The translations under genes were made by a program, and so were the position numbers. A stretch of DNA of 7,389 bases from Deltaproteobacteria bacterium (GTDB lineage Bacteria; Desulfobacterota; DSM-4660; Desulfatiglandales; HGW-15), in assembly GCA_019308985.1 (NCBI GenBank), contig JAFDHB010000167.1, forward strand, positions 1 to 7,389, read 5' to 3'. Every line of letters begins with the position of its first letter. Within the stretch, counting starts at the first letter, position 1. Positions 1 to 4,627 of the stretch are shown piece by piece. The notes beneath the pieces were generated by a model. It did not search any database and was not told where the DNA came from. It saw only the letters and a list, made by a program, of their open reading frames with translations.

Positions 1-26
1 CATATCCCGCCATATCTATTCCAACG
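1..26. repeat. 26-bp terminal direct repeat, left copy
   Basis: The first 26 bases are identical, in the same orientation, to the last 26 bases (7364-7389). The unit itself contains the near-duplicated words CATATCCCGC and CATATCTATT. A match of this length exactly at both ends points to a circularised contig or to a window cut at a repeat. No integrase or replication gene is present to favour a mobile circle. Confidence 0.9.
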
Positions 27-28
27 CT

Positions 29-43
29 CCAGGCTTAGCCTGG
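29..43. repeat. Small perfect hairpin
   Basis: CCAGGC (29-34) and GCCTGG (38-43) form a 6-bp perfect stem around a TTA loop. It lies directly after the terminal repeat and before the palindromic element at 71-90. No T-run follows, so it is not a canonical terminator. It is probably part of the dispersed repeat material in this spacer. Confidence 0.45.
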
Positions 44-65
44 CGCCACTCACGTATTACTGCGA

Positions 66-95
66 CCTGGATTCCTGCTTTCGCAGGAATGACAG
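66..95. repeat. Dispersed palindromic repeat (CTGGATTCC...GGAATGAC type)
   Basis: ATTCCTGC (71-78) and GCAGGAAT (83-90) form a perfect 8-bp stem with a four-base loop (TTTC on this strand, GAAA on the other), flanked by CTGG and GAC. The same architecture recurs twice at 2276-2380. This is the widespread short palindrome family scattered through intergenic DNA of many proteobacterial genomes. The identification rests on motif recognition and the copies within this window. Confidence 0.7.
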
Positions 96-170
96 ATTAT
101 TATTGATTATGCGCAATTATTTCTGACGATGCGAATAGTTTATCCAGCTTGTCGCTTCTTTCGGTCCTCG

Positions 171-240
171 GTCGTCCGTCATCTGTCCTAAATCCCTCAA
201 TTCCTTGATTTCCACATCCCCAAAATGACTAAACCTCTTA
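171..240. repeat. Dispersed spacer repeat, copy A
   Basis: The stretch beginning GTCGTCCGTC (171-180) is repeated at 2146-2216. It includes a 29-bp perfect core (192-220, matching 2167-2195) and further diverged matches on the 3' side. The GTCGTCCGTC leader also recurs at the end of the 7-bp array near 1244-1257, so all three spacers share one repeat family. No coding function is apparent. Confidence 0.8.
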
Positions 241-313
241 TTTCCTCAATTCGGTACTGCCCACGTATTTCTTCGTTTCCCACCTTCGACCATCTCCCGA
301 TCCGCCACACTTC

Positions 314-356
314 GAATGCACAAATTTTTGTGCATGAATGCACTGGATTTTGTGCA
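314..356. promoter_or_regulatory. Tandem pair of 22-bp dyads with TGCAC/GTGCA ends, operator-like
   Basis: Two adjacent units (314-335 and 336-357) share GAATGCAC at the left and TTTTGTGCA at the right, agreeing at about 17 of 22 positions. The first is a near-perfect palindrome: ATGCACAAA (316-324) against TTTGTGCAT (327-335). The 22-bp period puts both dyads on roughly the same DNA face, as for cooperative regulator binding. No regulator gene is nearby, and the site is about 280 bp before the comEA-like start, so its target is unknown. Confidence 0.35.
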
Positions 357-561
357 AATCAGCTCATCTCCCAACCAAGGGCCCGGCCAATGGATGCATC
401 GCGAAGGGTCCTTTGACCTGTTAGCAACATCTGGTCGAACCCGCAGAACCTTTTCAGCAAAGGGTTTTAGAAGATGAAAAGATCTGATCATATCTTTTTG
501 ACTCTTCCCTTGGAACTTGTATCCCCGTGGCATCAAACTTGCTACTACCTTCTACCAACCG

Positions 562-590
562 GGAATGTCTCCCCATTTGGGGCGCATTCC
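562..590. repeat. Strong hairpin upstream of the comEA-like gene
   Basis: GGAATG (562-567) pairs with CATTCC (585-590). Inside it CCCC (571-574) pairs with GGGG (579-582) around ATTT. It ends 45 bases before the start codon at 636, within the likely 5' leader. It could be a leader RNA structure or a stray repeat. No T-run follows, so a Rho-independent terminator is unlikely. Confidence 0.5.
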
Positions 591-635
591 AACATCATCT
601 TTGGAAAGAAAGGGGGGCAGTGAAAGGAGAGAGTC

Positions 636-917
636 ATGTGGAGTGCGAAAAGATTCTTTTTGCTGACTATGGTCGTGGTCGTTGTAGTTGCGTTCGTTCC
701 TGCCCTATGGGCCGATGATTCTCAAAAGATCAACATCAACGTTGCCACTGTAGAAGAGTTAATGAAGCTGAAAAACGTGGGACAGACTTACGCAGAACGG
801 ATCGTGCAATACAGGGAGGAAAATGGTCCCTTCAAGGCGCCGGAAGAAATCACCCAGGTGAAAGGCATCGGGATCAAGACCTATGAACTCAACAAAGAGA
901 TGATTGTTACAGAATAA
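636..917 (+). CDS. ComEA-like helix-hairpin-helix DNA-binding protein, exported
   Basis: This 93-residue protein begins with a typical signal peptide: basic MWSAKR, then a very hydrophobic run (about residues 8-22) and a probable cleavage after ALWA (residue 26). The mature part is a compact double helix-hairpin-helix domain. It starts ININVATVEELMKLKNVG (first hairpin, about residues 31-48) and contains the second hairpin VKGIGIKTYELNKE near the C-terminus. This is the ComEA DNA-binding domain without the extra N-terminal domain of Gram-positive ComEA, as usual for short Gram-negative homologues. Family knowledge says ComEA binds incoming double-stranded DNA in the periplasm during transformation; no other competence gene is visible, so the role is inferred. 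The ATG is supported by AAGGAGA at 624-630 with good spacing. It is monocistronic here. Confidence 0.88.
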   Translation: MWSAKRFFLLTMVVVVVVAFVPALWADDSQKININVATVEELMKLKNVGQTYAERIVQYREENGPFKAPEEITQVKGIGIKTYELNKEMIVTE

Positions 918-975
918 CGCTTAATCAGCTCCCCTTTCTACCCCAAAGATGACAAAAATGCTTTGGCCTGTCTTC

Positions 976-1029
976 GGTTCATCTGGTCTATTCGGTCTAT
1001 TCGGTCTGTTCGGTTGATCTGGTCCATTC
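976..1029. repeat. 9-bp tandem array, six units
   Basis: Six consecutive 9-mers fit the pattern GGTYNATTC/T: GGTTCATCT, GGTCTATTC, GGTCTATTC, GGTCTGTTC, GGTTGATCT and GGTCCATTC. The two central units are identical and the outer ones diverged. It is an intergenic microsatellite-like array with no evident coding role. Confidence 0.8.
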
Positions 1030-1031
1030 CG

Positions 1032-1077
1032 CCCCGGTGAAATACACTTCGTTGTGACTATCGTCAATTTCACGGGG
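1032..1077. repeat. Hairpin of the CCCCGGTGAAATAC family
   Basis: CCCCGGTGAAAT (1032-1043) faces ATTTCACGGGG (1067-1077), giving a stem with one bulged G. The left arm continues into ACACTTCGTTGTG. Closely related sequence occurs at 3249-3287 (ACGCTTCGCTGT) and inverted at 3203-3224, so this is a dispersed repeat family rather than a gene-specific terminator. Confidence 0.65.
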
Positions 1078-1112
1078 TGAATCCATCTGGTCTGCCGCCA
1101 AGGGCGGCACCT

Positions 1113-1224
1113 AAGGTTCAGGGTTCAAGGTTCAAGGTTCAAAGTTCAAGGTTCAAGGTTCAAGGTTCAAGGTTCAAGGTTCAGGGTTCAGAGTTCAAAA
1201 TTCAGGATTCAAAATTCAAAATTC
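1113..1224. repeat. 7-bp tandem array (AAGGTTC), about 16 units
   Basis: About 16 consecutive heptamers with consensus AAGGTTC run without interruption. Central units are nearly perfect. The 3' units have drifted to AAAATTC or AGGATTC, giving a purity gradient. Three units make 21 bp, so any frame through the array encodes a repeating seven-residue peptide, which explains the spurious open frame here. Confidence 0.92.
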
Positions 1225-1229
1225 AGCGC

Positions 1230-1257
1230 GTCGTCGGTCGTCGGTCGTCCGTCCCCT
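1230..1257. repeat. Second 7-bp array (GTCGTCG)
   Basis: Four heptamers, GTCGTCG, GTCGTCG, GTCGTCC and GTCCCCT, follow six bases after the AAGGTTC array and keep a 7-bp period with a different unit. The same GTCGTCCGTC word heads the dispersed repeats at 171 and 2146, linking this array to them. Confidence 0.65.
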
Positions 1258-1296
1258 GTCCCTCTGCTTTCTGCTTGCCACTTTCTGCTCTCTTTC

Positions 1297-2064
1297 TTAT
1301 CCCTTCCCCCGCAGTTTCGCCCACAAAATCCCCAAGTACTCGTAGACCGCTCTCTCAGCCTTCTTCAAATTATCGGCCCAGGGGAAAAACATCGCCGGGC
1401 TCATTCCCTGCCTCTCTTTCACCAGGTGTCCGGCGGGCGCAGGGATCGGGTGCGTTCCCGCCTTTTTGAATAACACCATGGAACGGGGCATGTGGGAGGC
1501 CGATGTGACCAGGATGAACCTTTCCTTTCCCACCAGCCCCTTTATGAATTCCGCTTCTTCCTCCGTGTCCCTGGACTTCTCTTCCAGGATGATCCTCTCC
1601 CTGTCCACACCGAGTGAAACAGCCAGGTCTGCCATGAGCCTGGCATTTGACACAGGGTCATACACCCCGCTCCCTGAAAGAATGAGCCGGCTATCCGGCA
1701 ACATCCTGTGTATCCTTATCCCTTCGGCGACCCTGGCGATGGACCCCTTTGAGAGCCGGCTGGTAATCGGCAGAGTGGGATCTGATTTGTGACCATGTCC
1801 TAACACCACCACCCATTTCACTTCCTTGTCCTCTTCTCCAACCCCCAAGAGAGGCGGATACCTGTATTCCAGGGGCTTGAGCAGGATATCAGAGACGCTG
1901 CCATAGCTCAGGGCCAGGAGTAAGGCGGTTCCCAGGGAGACCAGCACCTTTCCCGCCCGCTGCTTCCTGGTAAACCAGAGCAGCACGAGTCCTACAAAGA
2001 GTATCTCGATACACAAGGATACAGGAAAGAGAAGTGGAGCTACTATTTTCTTGAGCAGAAACAT
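1297..2064 (-). CDS. elyC: ElyC/YdcF-family (DUF218) envelope biogenesis protein
   Basis: The 255-residue protein has two N-terminal membrane segments (about residues 8-31 and 38-56) followed by a periplasmic DUF218/YdcF domain. It matches the recalled layout of E. coli ElyC (about 259 residues) along its length. Shared points are the LLWFTRKQ turn between helices, the pre-domain LKPLEYRYPPL, VVVLGHGH (85-92) at the first strand, RDTEEEA (165-171), VTSASHMPRS (186-195) and PIPAPA (207-211). ElyC is an inner-membrane factor needed for normal peptidoglycan and lipid-carrier metabolism in E. coli; its biochemistry is not settled. The ATG at 2064 follows AGGGGTGA at good spacing; another ATG at 2071 is out of frame. 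The gene stands alone and is convergent with the comEA-like gene. Confidence 0.85.
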   Translation of the reverse strand: MFLLKKIVAPLLFPVSLCIEILFVGLVLLWFTRKQRAGKVLVSLGTALLLALSYGSVSDILLKPLEYRYPPLLGVGEEDKEVKWVVVLGHGHKSDPTLPITSRLSKGSIARVAEGIRIHRMLPDSRLILSGSGVYDPVSNARLMADLAVSLGVDRERIILEEKSRDTEEEAEFIKGLVGKERFILVTSASHMPRSMVLFKKAGTHPIPAPAGHLVKERQGMSPAMFFPWADNLKKAERAVYEYLGILWAKLRGKG

Positions 2065-2100
2065 TTGCCATTCACCCCTGCCTTTTCTCTACTCCAGCGA

Positions 2101-2137
2101 CCCCTCTTGGGGATCGCGGCAAGATGCCGCTCCCACG
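2101..2137. repeat. REP-like double hairpin
   Basis: CCCC (2101-2104) pairs with GGGG (2109-2112), and GCGGC (2116-2120) pairs with GCCGC (2126-2130) around AAGAT. On the opposite strand it reads as GTGGGAGCGGCATCTTGCCG, the form of the common GTGGGAGCGGC...GCCGC REP sequences of proteobacterial intergenic DNA. No REP-associated transposase is in the window. Confidence 0.6.
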
Positions 2138-2145
2138 TCCTTTCC

Positions 2146-2216
2146 GTCGTCCGTCCCCTGTCCTAGATCCCTCAATTCCTTGATTTCCACATCCCTAAAT
2201 CACTAAACATCTTCAT
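2146..2216. repeat. Dispersed spacer repeat, copy B
   Basis: Second copy of the element at 171-240. GTCGTCCGTC (2146-2155) is followed after a few differences by a 29-bp identical core (2167-2195), then a diverged tail (TAAATCACTAAACATCTT against the related tail at 221-238). The copies sit just downstream and upstream of different genes, consistent with a mobile or recombining spacer repeat. Confidence 0.8.
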
Positions 2217-2275
2217 TACTGTCCAAGATCTTTGTAAATGAGATTATTGTGGCGAACACAGGGCATTCACCACCA

Positions 2276-2380
2276 CGTCATGCCCGCGAAAGCGGGCATC
2301 CAGAAGATATGGGGTTGAGTTCCGGAGCCTGGATTCCCGCTGGAGTTTATGCCGCACTAGGATGCGGCGCGGGAATGACA
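2276..2380. repeat. Inverted pair of palindromic repeats (composite)
   Basis: The left element has ATGCCCGC (2280-2287) and GCGGGCAT (2292-2299) around a GAAA loop, flanked by GTC and CCAG. The right element has ATTCCCGC (2333-2340) and GCGGGAAT (2369-2376) enclosing a second stem, GCCGC (2351-2355) with GCGGC (2364-2368), flanked by CTGG and GAC. The two face opposite ways, so the composite can fold as one larger cruciform, like the paired REP units known as BIMEs. Confidence 0.7.
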
Positions 2381-2668
2381 AAATCAGGTTATCTGGCCAC
2401 AGGAGCGTCACATGCCCTAACATCATTGACGTTTGAAACCGTGCCAGTTCTTTCTTGGACAAGAGTGCCATTCCCTCCTTCCACAGATTTCACAAACTCA
2501 GCTCTGGCCCTCCCCAATTACCACTAGGTGTTCTTCACCAGCGCCAGACACCATCTCCGGAATGATCCTTCGCTCCAGGGTATCCAGCCTGCCCTTGTGG
2601 CGAACGGCAAGCGCACGGGTGCAAGCACCCTGCGTCTCCTGCGATGCTCGCGGGTCAGCGCCGCGATG

Positions 2669-2730
2669 AGCTTCCTTGCTCACCAGCTTACCCGGAGTTA
2701 CTGAATTATGAATCAACGTCCCCGTCTTAC
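2669..2730. repeat. 62-bp perfect direct repeat, copy 1
   Basis: Identical over 62 bases, same orientation, to 4660-4721, a spacing of 1991 bp. It contains GCTTCCTTGCTCACCAGCTT, then CCCGGAGTTACTGAATTATG and ends ACGTCCCCGTCTTAC. It lies just downstream of the minus-strand gene ending at 2734. Perfect identity in non-coding DNA implies a recent copy event or gene conversion. Confidence 0.95.
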
Positions 2731-2733
2731 GTC

Positions 2734-3147
2734 TTACTGCTTGCTCTCCAATTTCCTGAAATCATTCAAGTAAAGGTTTACGAGGATCTCCCTTGAATAC
2801 ACCAGCTTGATCCTCTCGAGAAGCTCCTCATCCGGTATCTCCTTGAGCATTGGATACTTGTTCCTCAGCAAGTCCAGGGTGCTCGTCCTTTTTGTCCTGT
2901 TGGTAGGAATTCTAAGGGCCGACATCAGGACCTTGTCTATTGTCTCCCAGTCACGCTCCGGGCCCTTTATGGGCTTCCATTGGTCTCCCACCAGCCGCCA
3001 GGACTGGCCGGACCACCGGTCCTGCTTTATCACGTGAGCCCCGGAACCGACCGTTGTATATCTTGGTGCAACATAATAAAGGGCCAGTGCTGTTATGACG
3101 ATCCCGAAAACCATGCCGATACCAAAGTATGATTTTTCCTTGCTCAT
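2734..3147 (-). CDS. Hypothetical membrane-anchored protein
   Basis: This 137-residue protein is not one I recognise. It starts MSKEKSYFGIGMVFG and has one N-terminal hydrophobic segment (about residues 8-27), best read as a signal anchor leaving the rest outside the cytoplasm. The following part is polar and tryptophan-rich (SGQSWRLVGDQWKPI, about residues 46-60). The C-terminal half is charged and probably helical, with PDEELLERIKLVYSREI and a basic end. No catalytic motif is visible. The composition and the even spread of charge look like a real protein, and the reading frame fills the space between repeats. An ATG start is assumed; GAGAAGAG lies a few bases before it. It ends four bases from the 62-bp repeat. 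Confidence 0.7.
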   Translation of the reverse strand: MSKEKSYFGIGMVFGIVITALALYYVAPRYTTVGSGAHVIKQDRWSGQSWRLVGDQWKPIKGPERDWETIDKVLMSALRIPTNRTKRTSTLDLLRNKYPMLKEIPDEELLERIKLVYSREILVNLYLNDFRKLESKQ

Positions 3148-3202
3148 CAGCTCTTCTCGTCCCTTTCCTCTATTTGCCCTACCTGCTCATTTCCTCTGTC
3201 AA

Positions 3203-3287
3203 AGCGAGGTGTATTTCGCCGGGGCATTTTTTTTGACACAGCCTTACACCCCGGTGAAATACGCTTCGCTGTCCTTCGGAATTTCAC
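3203..3287. repeat. Imperfect 22-bp inverted repeat with a third arm
   Basis: The arm at 3203-3224 (AGCGAGGTGTATTTCGCCGGGG) is the reverse complement of 3249-3270 except at three positions, with T8 (3227-3234) in the loop. The right arm can alternatively pair its GTGAAAT (3254-3260) with ATTTCAC (3281-3287), so two mutually exclusive folds exist. The arms belong to the same family as the hairpin at 1032-1077. Confidence 0.75.
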
Positions 3288-3352
3288 AGGGCAGGTGGAT
3301 TTCTGTGACAGCGGGATTCCGGCCCGCCAACTTTCCAATATCAGCTTGACTT

Positions 3353-3384
3353 TTTCATGCAAATGGCGCAATTTTTCATGAAAA
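3353..3384. promoter_or_regulatory. Paired TTTCATGNAAA sites, candidate antitoxin operator
   Basis: TTTCATGCAAA (3353-3363) and TTTCATGAAAA (3374-3384) are near-palindromes exactly 21 bp apart, about two helical turns; the second contains the perfect palindrome TTTCATGAAA. They end 22 bp before the antitoxin start. Ribbon-helix-helix antitoxins typically repress their own operon through such paired dyads. A TTGACT at 3346-3351 could be a -35 box, but no good -10 follows. Function is inferred from position and symmetry. Confidence 0.5.
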
Positions 3385-3406
3385 CAGCTCTTAGAGGTGA
3401 TCTGCT

Positions 3407-3679
3407 ATGGCCAGCCTCCAAATAAAAGGCATTCAAGATGATTTGTATGCAGACATAAAGAGGCTTGCTGCGGCTGAAAACCGCTCTGTCAGCCAACAGG
3501 TCCTGTTTTTATTGAAACAGTATCTGGCCCGGACAAAACACCTTAACACAGTGGAGAATCCAGGCCAAGTCTTGCTGGCACTTTCAGGCTCATGGGAGGA
3601 TGATAGGTCAGTGGAAGAAATCATTGGGGAGATCAAAGAGGGGCGCAAGAATTCCCGGAAGCTGGCAAGGGGATTTTGA
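3407..3679 (+). CDS. VapB/FitA-like ribbon-helix-helix antitoxin
   Basis: This 90-residue protein begins with a ribbon-helix-helix DNA-binding domain: strand ASLQIKGIQ, then two helices (about residues 10-41) with the turn NRSVSQQ. The C-terminal tail, RSVEEIIGEIKEGRKNSRK, is the amphipathic, arginine-bearing segment that in this family wraps the PIN toxin and blocks its active site. AGAGGTGA (3393-3400) lies six bases before the ATG. Its stop TGA shares one base with the toxin ATG (TGATG at 3677-3681), the usual translational coupling of VapBC pairs. The gene itself looks intact, but its partner is disrupted, so it is now an orphan antitoxin that may still repress through the dyads upstream. 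The assignment to VapB/FitA rests on fold, tail and neighbour. Confidence 0.85.
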   Translation: MASLQIKGIQDDLYADIKRLAAAENRSVSQQVLFLLKQYLARTKHLNTVENPGQVLLALSGSWEDDRSVEEIIGEIKEGRKNSRKLARGF

Positions 3680-4289
3680 TGTACCTGCTGGACTCGGACA
3701 CAATTATTTACACCCTCAAGGGCCTATCTGCCGCAAAAAGGAACCTCCAAGAGCACATCAACGATCCCATCAAGATAAGTGTGGTCACCTTAATGGAGTT
3801 GTATTACGGGGCAGATAAATCTCAAAAAGTGGTGAGCAATCTTGCCAAACTCGCAAGAAGTCAAAATTGGGATGGCAAAGTAAAAAGCTTCAAGTAAGTC
3901 TTCAAGTTGAGCTTGCGAAATCCGGCTGAGCAGGAGCGCGCAAATCTCGTGTGACGAGGCGTACTTAGCGTACCCCGCAGTCACAACGAGATGAAGCGGA
4001 ACGCAGAAATTGGACTTTTTACGAAGCCATCAATCTTGCCAAGATAAAAACCCCCGAGACTTCCCTGGACATTATTGCACTAGGTAAAGAAATCGCAGAG
4101 CTTTTCGGAATCTTTAAGGCCAAGTTGGAAGCAAAGGGCATACCATTGGGTGACTTCGATCTCACGGTCGCCTCCTGTGCCCTGACCCATAACCTGATCC
4201 TTGTCACAAACAATATCAAACACTTTGAAAGGGTCGAGGGTCTCAGGCTCACGAATTGGACTACCTATCCGGAATCGACCAACTTCTAG
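3679..4289 (+). pseudogene. VapC-type PIN-domain toxin, split by an insertion
   Basis: The 5' part (3679-3848) encodes MYLLDSDTIIYTLKG and SVVTLMELYYG, carrying PIN acidic residues D5 and E40. Translation then runs 15 codons into the insert and stops at TAA 3895-3897, giving 72 residues. The 3' part resumes near 4031 and ends at TAG 4287-4289. It carries GIPLGDFDLTVAS (D94/D96 of the joined protein), LILVTNNIKHF and the terminal GLRLTNW, all standard for VapC. Removing the 194 bp between the start of one CAATCTTGCCAA copy and the next joins the halves in frame to 138 residues, with the normal number of residues between YYG and the later helix. VapC enzymes are Mg-dependent RNases. This allele cannot assemble its active site, because the truncated product lacks D94/D96. 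Confidence 0.88.
3871..4031. mobile_element. Small MITE-like palindromic insertion in vapC
   Basis: Terminal inverted repeats are GATGGCAAAGTAAAAAG (3871-3887) and CTTTTTACGAAGCCATC (4015-4031), matching at 14 of 17 positions. The interior holds a strong stem: ATCTCGT (3944-3950) with ACGAGAT (3986-3992), continuing TGAC (3952-3955) with GTCA (3980-3983), and GTAC/GTAC at the tip. It encodes no transposase. A 12-bp direct repeat, CAATCTTGCCAA, flanks the disruption (3837-3848 and 4031-4042) and looks like a target duplication. However, 22 extra bases (3849-3870) lie between the left copy and the left terminal repeat, so the exact boundary is uncertain. I recognise the terminal and stem words as a type of dispersed repeat seen in deltaproteobacterial genomes; this is from memory. 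Confidence 0.7.
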
Positions 4290-4309
4290 CCATTTACAAC
4301 CTCCCTTCC

Positions 4310-4627
4310 CTATTTCATAGATTTGATAAGCGAATTGAGCATCTTGGTTATCCCTTCAGCCTTTCGTTGGAAGTCCATGACCTTTTCCGCTTTCAACCAG
4401 TTCAGATTCTGAAAAACCATCAGCAAAGTCACAGTTTCGAATACAGAACCCTTCGCTATGTTCATTGCTATACTTGGAGTGGCGGACTCAAGCTGTTCAA
4501 GAAGCCGATAATGCTTCCGCGGCGCATTTAGCTCATCGATAGCCCTGATTACGTTCTCGTCGAATAAGAGTGATTTCCCCCACGCTTTTAGCCCCTGGAA
4601 GCTACAAATGTCATCTTCATTTTTCAT
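4310..4627 (-). CDS. Four-helix-bundle (S23/IVS-type) protein with apparent internal deletion
   Basis: This 105-residue protein belongs to the four-helix-bundle family first described from 23S rRNA intervening sequences and also common as stand-alone genes. Visible family marks are FQGLKAWGKS at the start, YRLLEQLESATPSIAMNIAKG in the middle and the end helix with ITKMLNSLIKSMK. Members normally carry about 15-20 residues of the form GRYSKKEFIQFLYIARG between NIAEG and S-x-FE. Here NIAKG is followed directly by SVFETVTLL, at about 4447/4448, with the frame kept. The cut removes the end of one helix and its turn, so the fold may be compromised. The ATG at 4627 follows GAGGAG. The family's molecular function is unknown; no 23S rRNA is nearby. 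It is convergent with vapC, 20 bp away. Confidence 0.75.
   Translation of the reverse strand: MKNEDDICSFQGLKAWGKSLLFDENVIRAIDELNAPRKHYRLLEQLESATPSIAMNIAKGSVFETVTLLMVFQNLNWLKAEKVMDFQRKAEGITKMLNSLIKSMK

Larger units (their letters stand above)
1..635. other. Intergenic stretch upstream of the comEA-like gene
   Basis: No coding region here has credible support. The stretch holds, in order: the terminal repeat, a small hairpin, a palindromic repeat (66-95), a dispersed spacer repeat (171-240), a tandem dyad (314-356) and a hairpin (562-590). Open frames on both strands lack ribosome binding sites, recognisable domains and protein-like composition. Confidence 0.6.
918..1296. other. Repeat-rich spacer between convergent genes
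   Basis: The spacer between the convergent ends of the comEA-like gene and elyC has no convincing gene. It contains a 9-bp tandem array (976-1029), a hairpin of the GTGAAATAC family (1032-1077), a GC hairpin (GCCGCC 1094-1099 with GGCGGC 1103-1108), a 7-bp array (1113-1224) and a second 7-bp array (1230-1257). The open frame crossing it encodes only repeated peptides dictated by the tandem repeats. Confidence 0.7.
2065..2733. other. Repeat-dominated spacer without a supported gene
   Basis: This stretch holds a REP-like double hairpin (2101-2130), the second copy of a dispersed spacer repeat (2146-2216), an inverted pair of palindromic repeats (2276-2380), a short GGGTGC/GCACCC palindrome (2617-2630) and one copy of a 62-bp repeat (2669-2730). 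Between 2385 and 2665 there is sequence I cannot assign; its open frames are short and run into the repeats. Confidence 0.6.

Noticed and set aside
246..536. 96-codon minus-strand open frame
   Set aside because: No ribosome binding site, no recognisable domain, and it covers the tandem dyad. Its composition does not look protein-like.
1113..1257. Possible CRISPR array
   Set aside because: Units of 7 bp without spacers and no cas genes; this is a tandem array.
1077..1469. Open frame of 130 codons with a repeating FKVQGSR peptide
   Set aside because: The repeated peptide is dictated by the 7-bp DNA array, the 3' part is antisense to elyC, and there is no ribosome binding site. Not a repeat protein.
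2244..2471. 75-codon minus-strand open frame preceded by GGAAGGAGGGA
   Set aside because: The purine-rich tract is only two or three bases from the ATG, too close for a good site, and most of the peptide is encoded by the palindromic repeats at 2276-2380.
2498..2716. 72-codon minus-strand open frame starting in the 62-bp repeat
   Set aside because: Its beginning is simply the repeat in translation, and the rest has no recognisable domain or conserved motif.
3233..3261. TTGACA promoter-like word after the T8 tract
   Set aside because: A fair -35 match, but the sequence at the -10 distance (GAAATA) is poor and falls inside the inverted repeat arm.
4310..4627. Avd-like accessory protein of a diversity-generating retroelement
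   Set aside because: Avd shares the four-helix-bundle fold, but no reverse transcriptase or template/variable repeat pair is present in the window.
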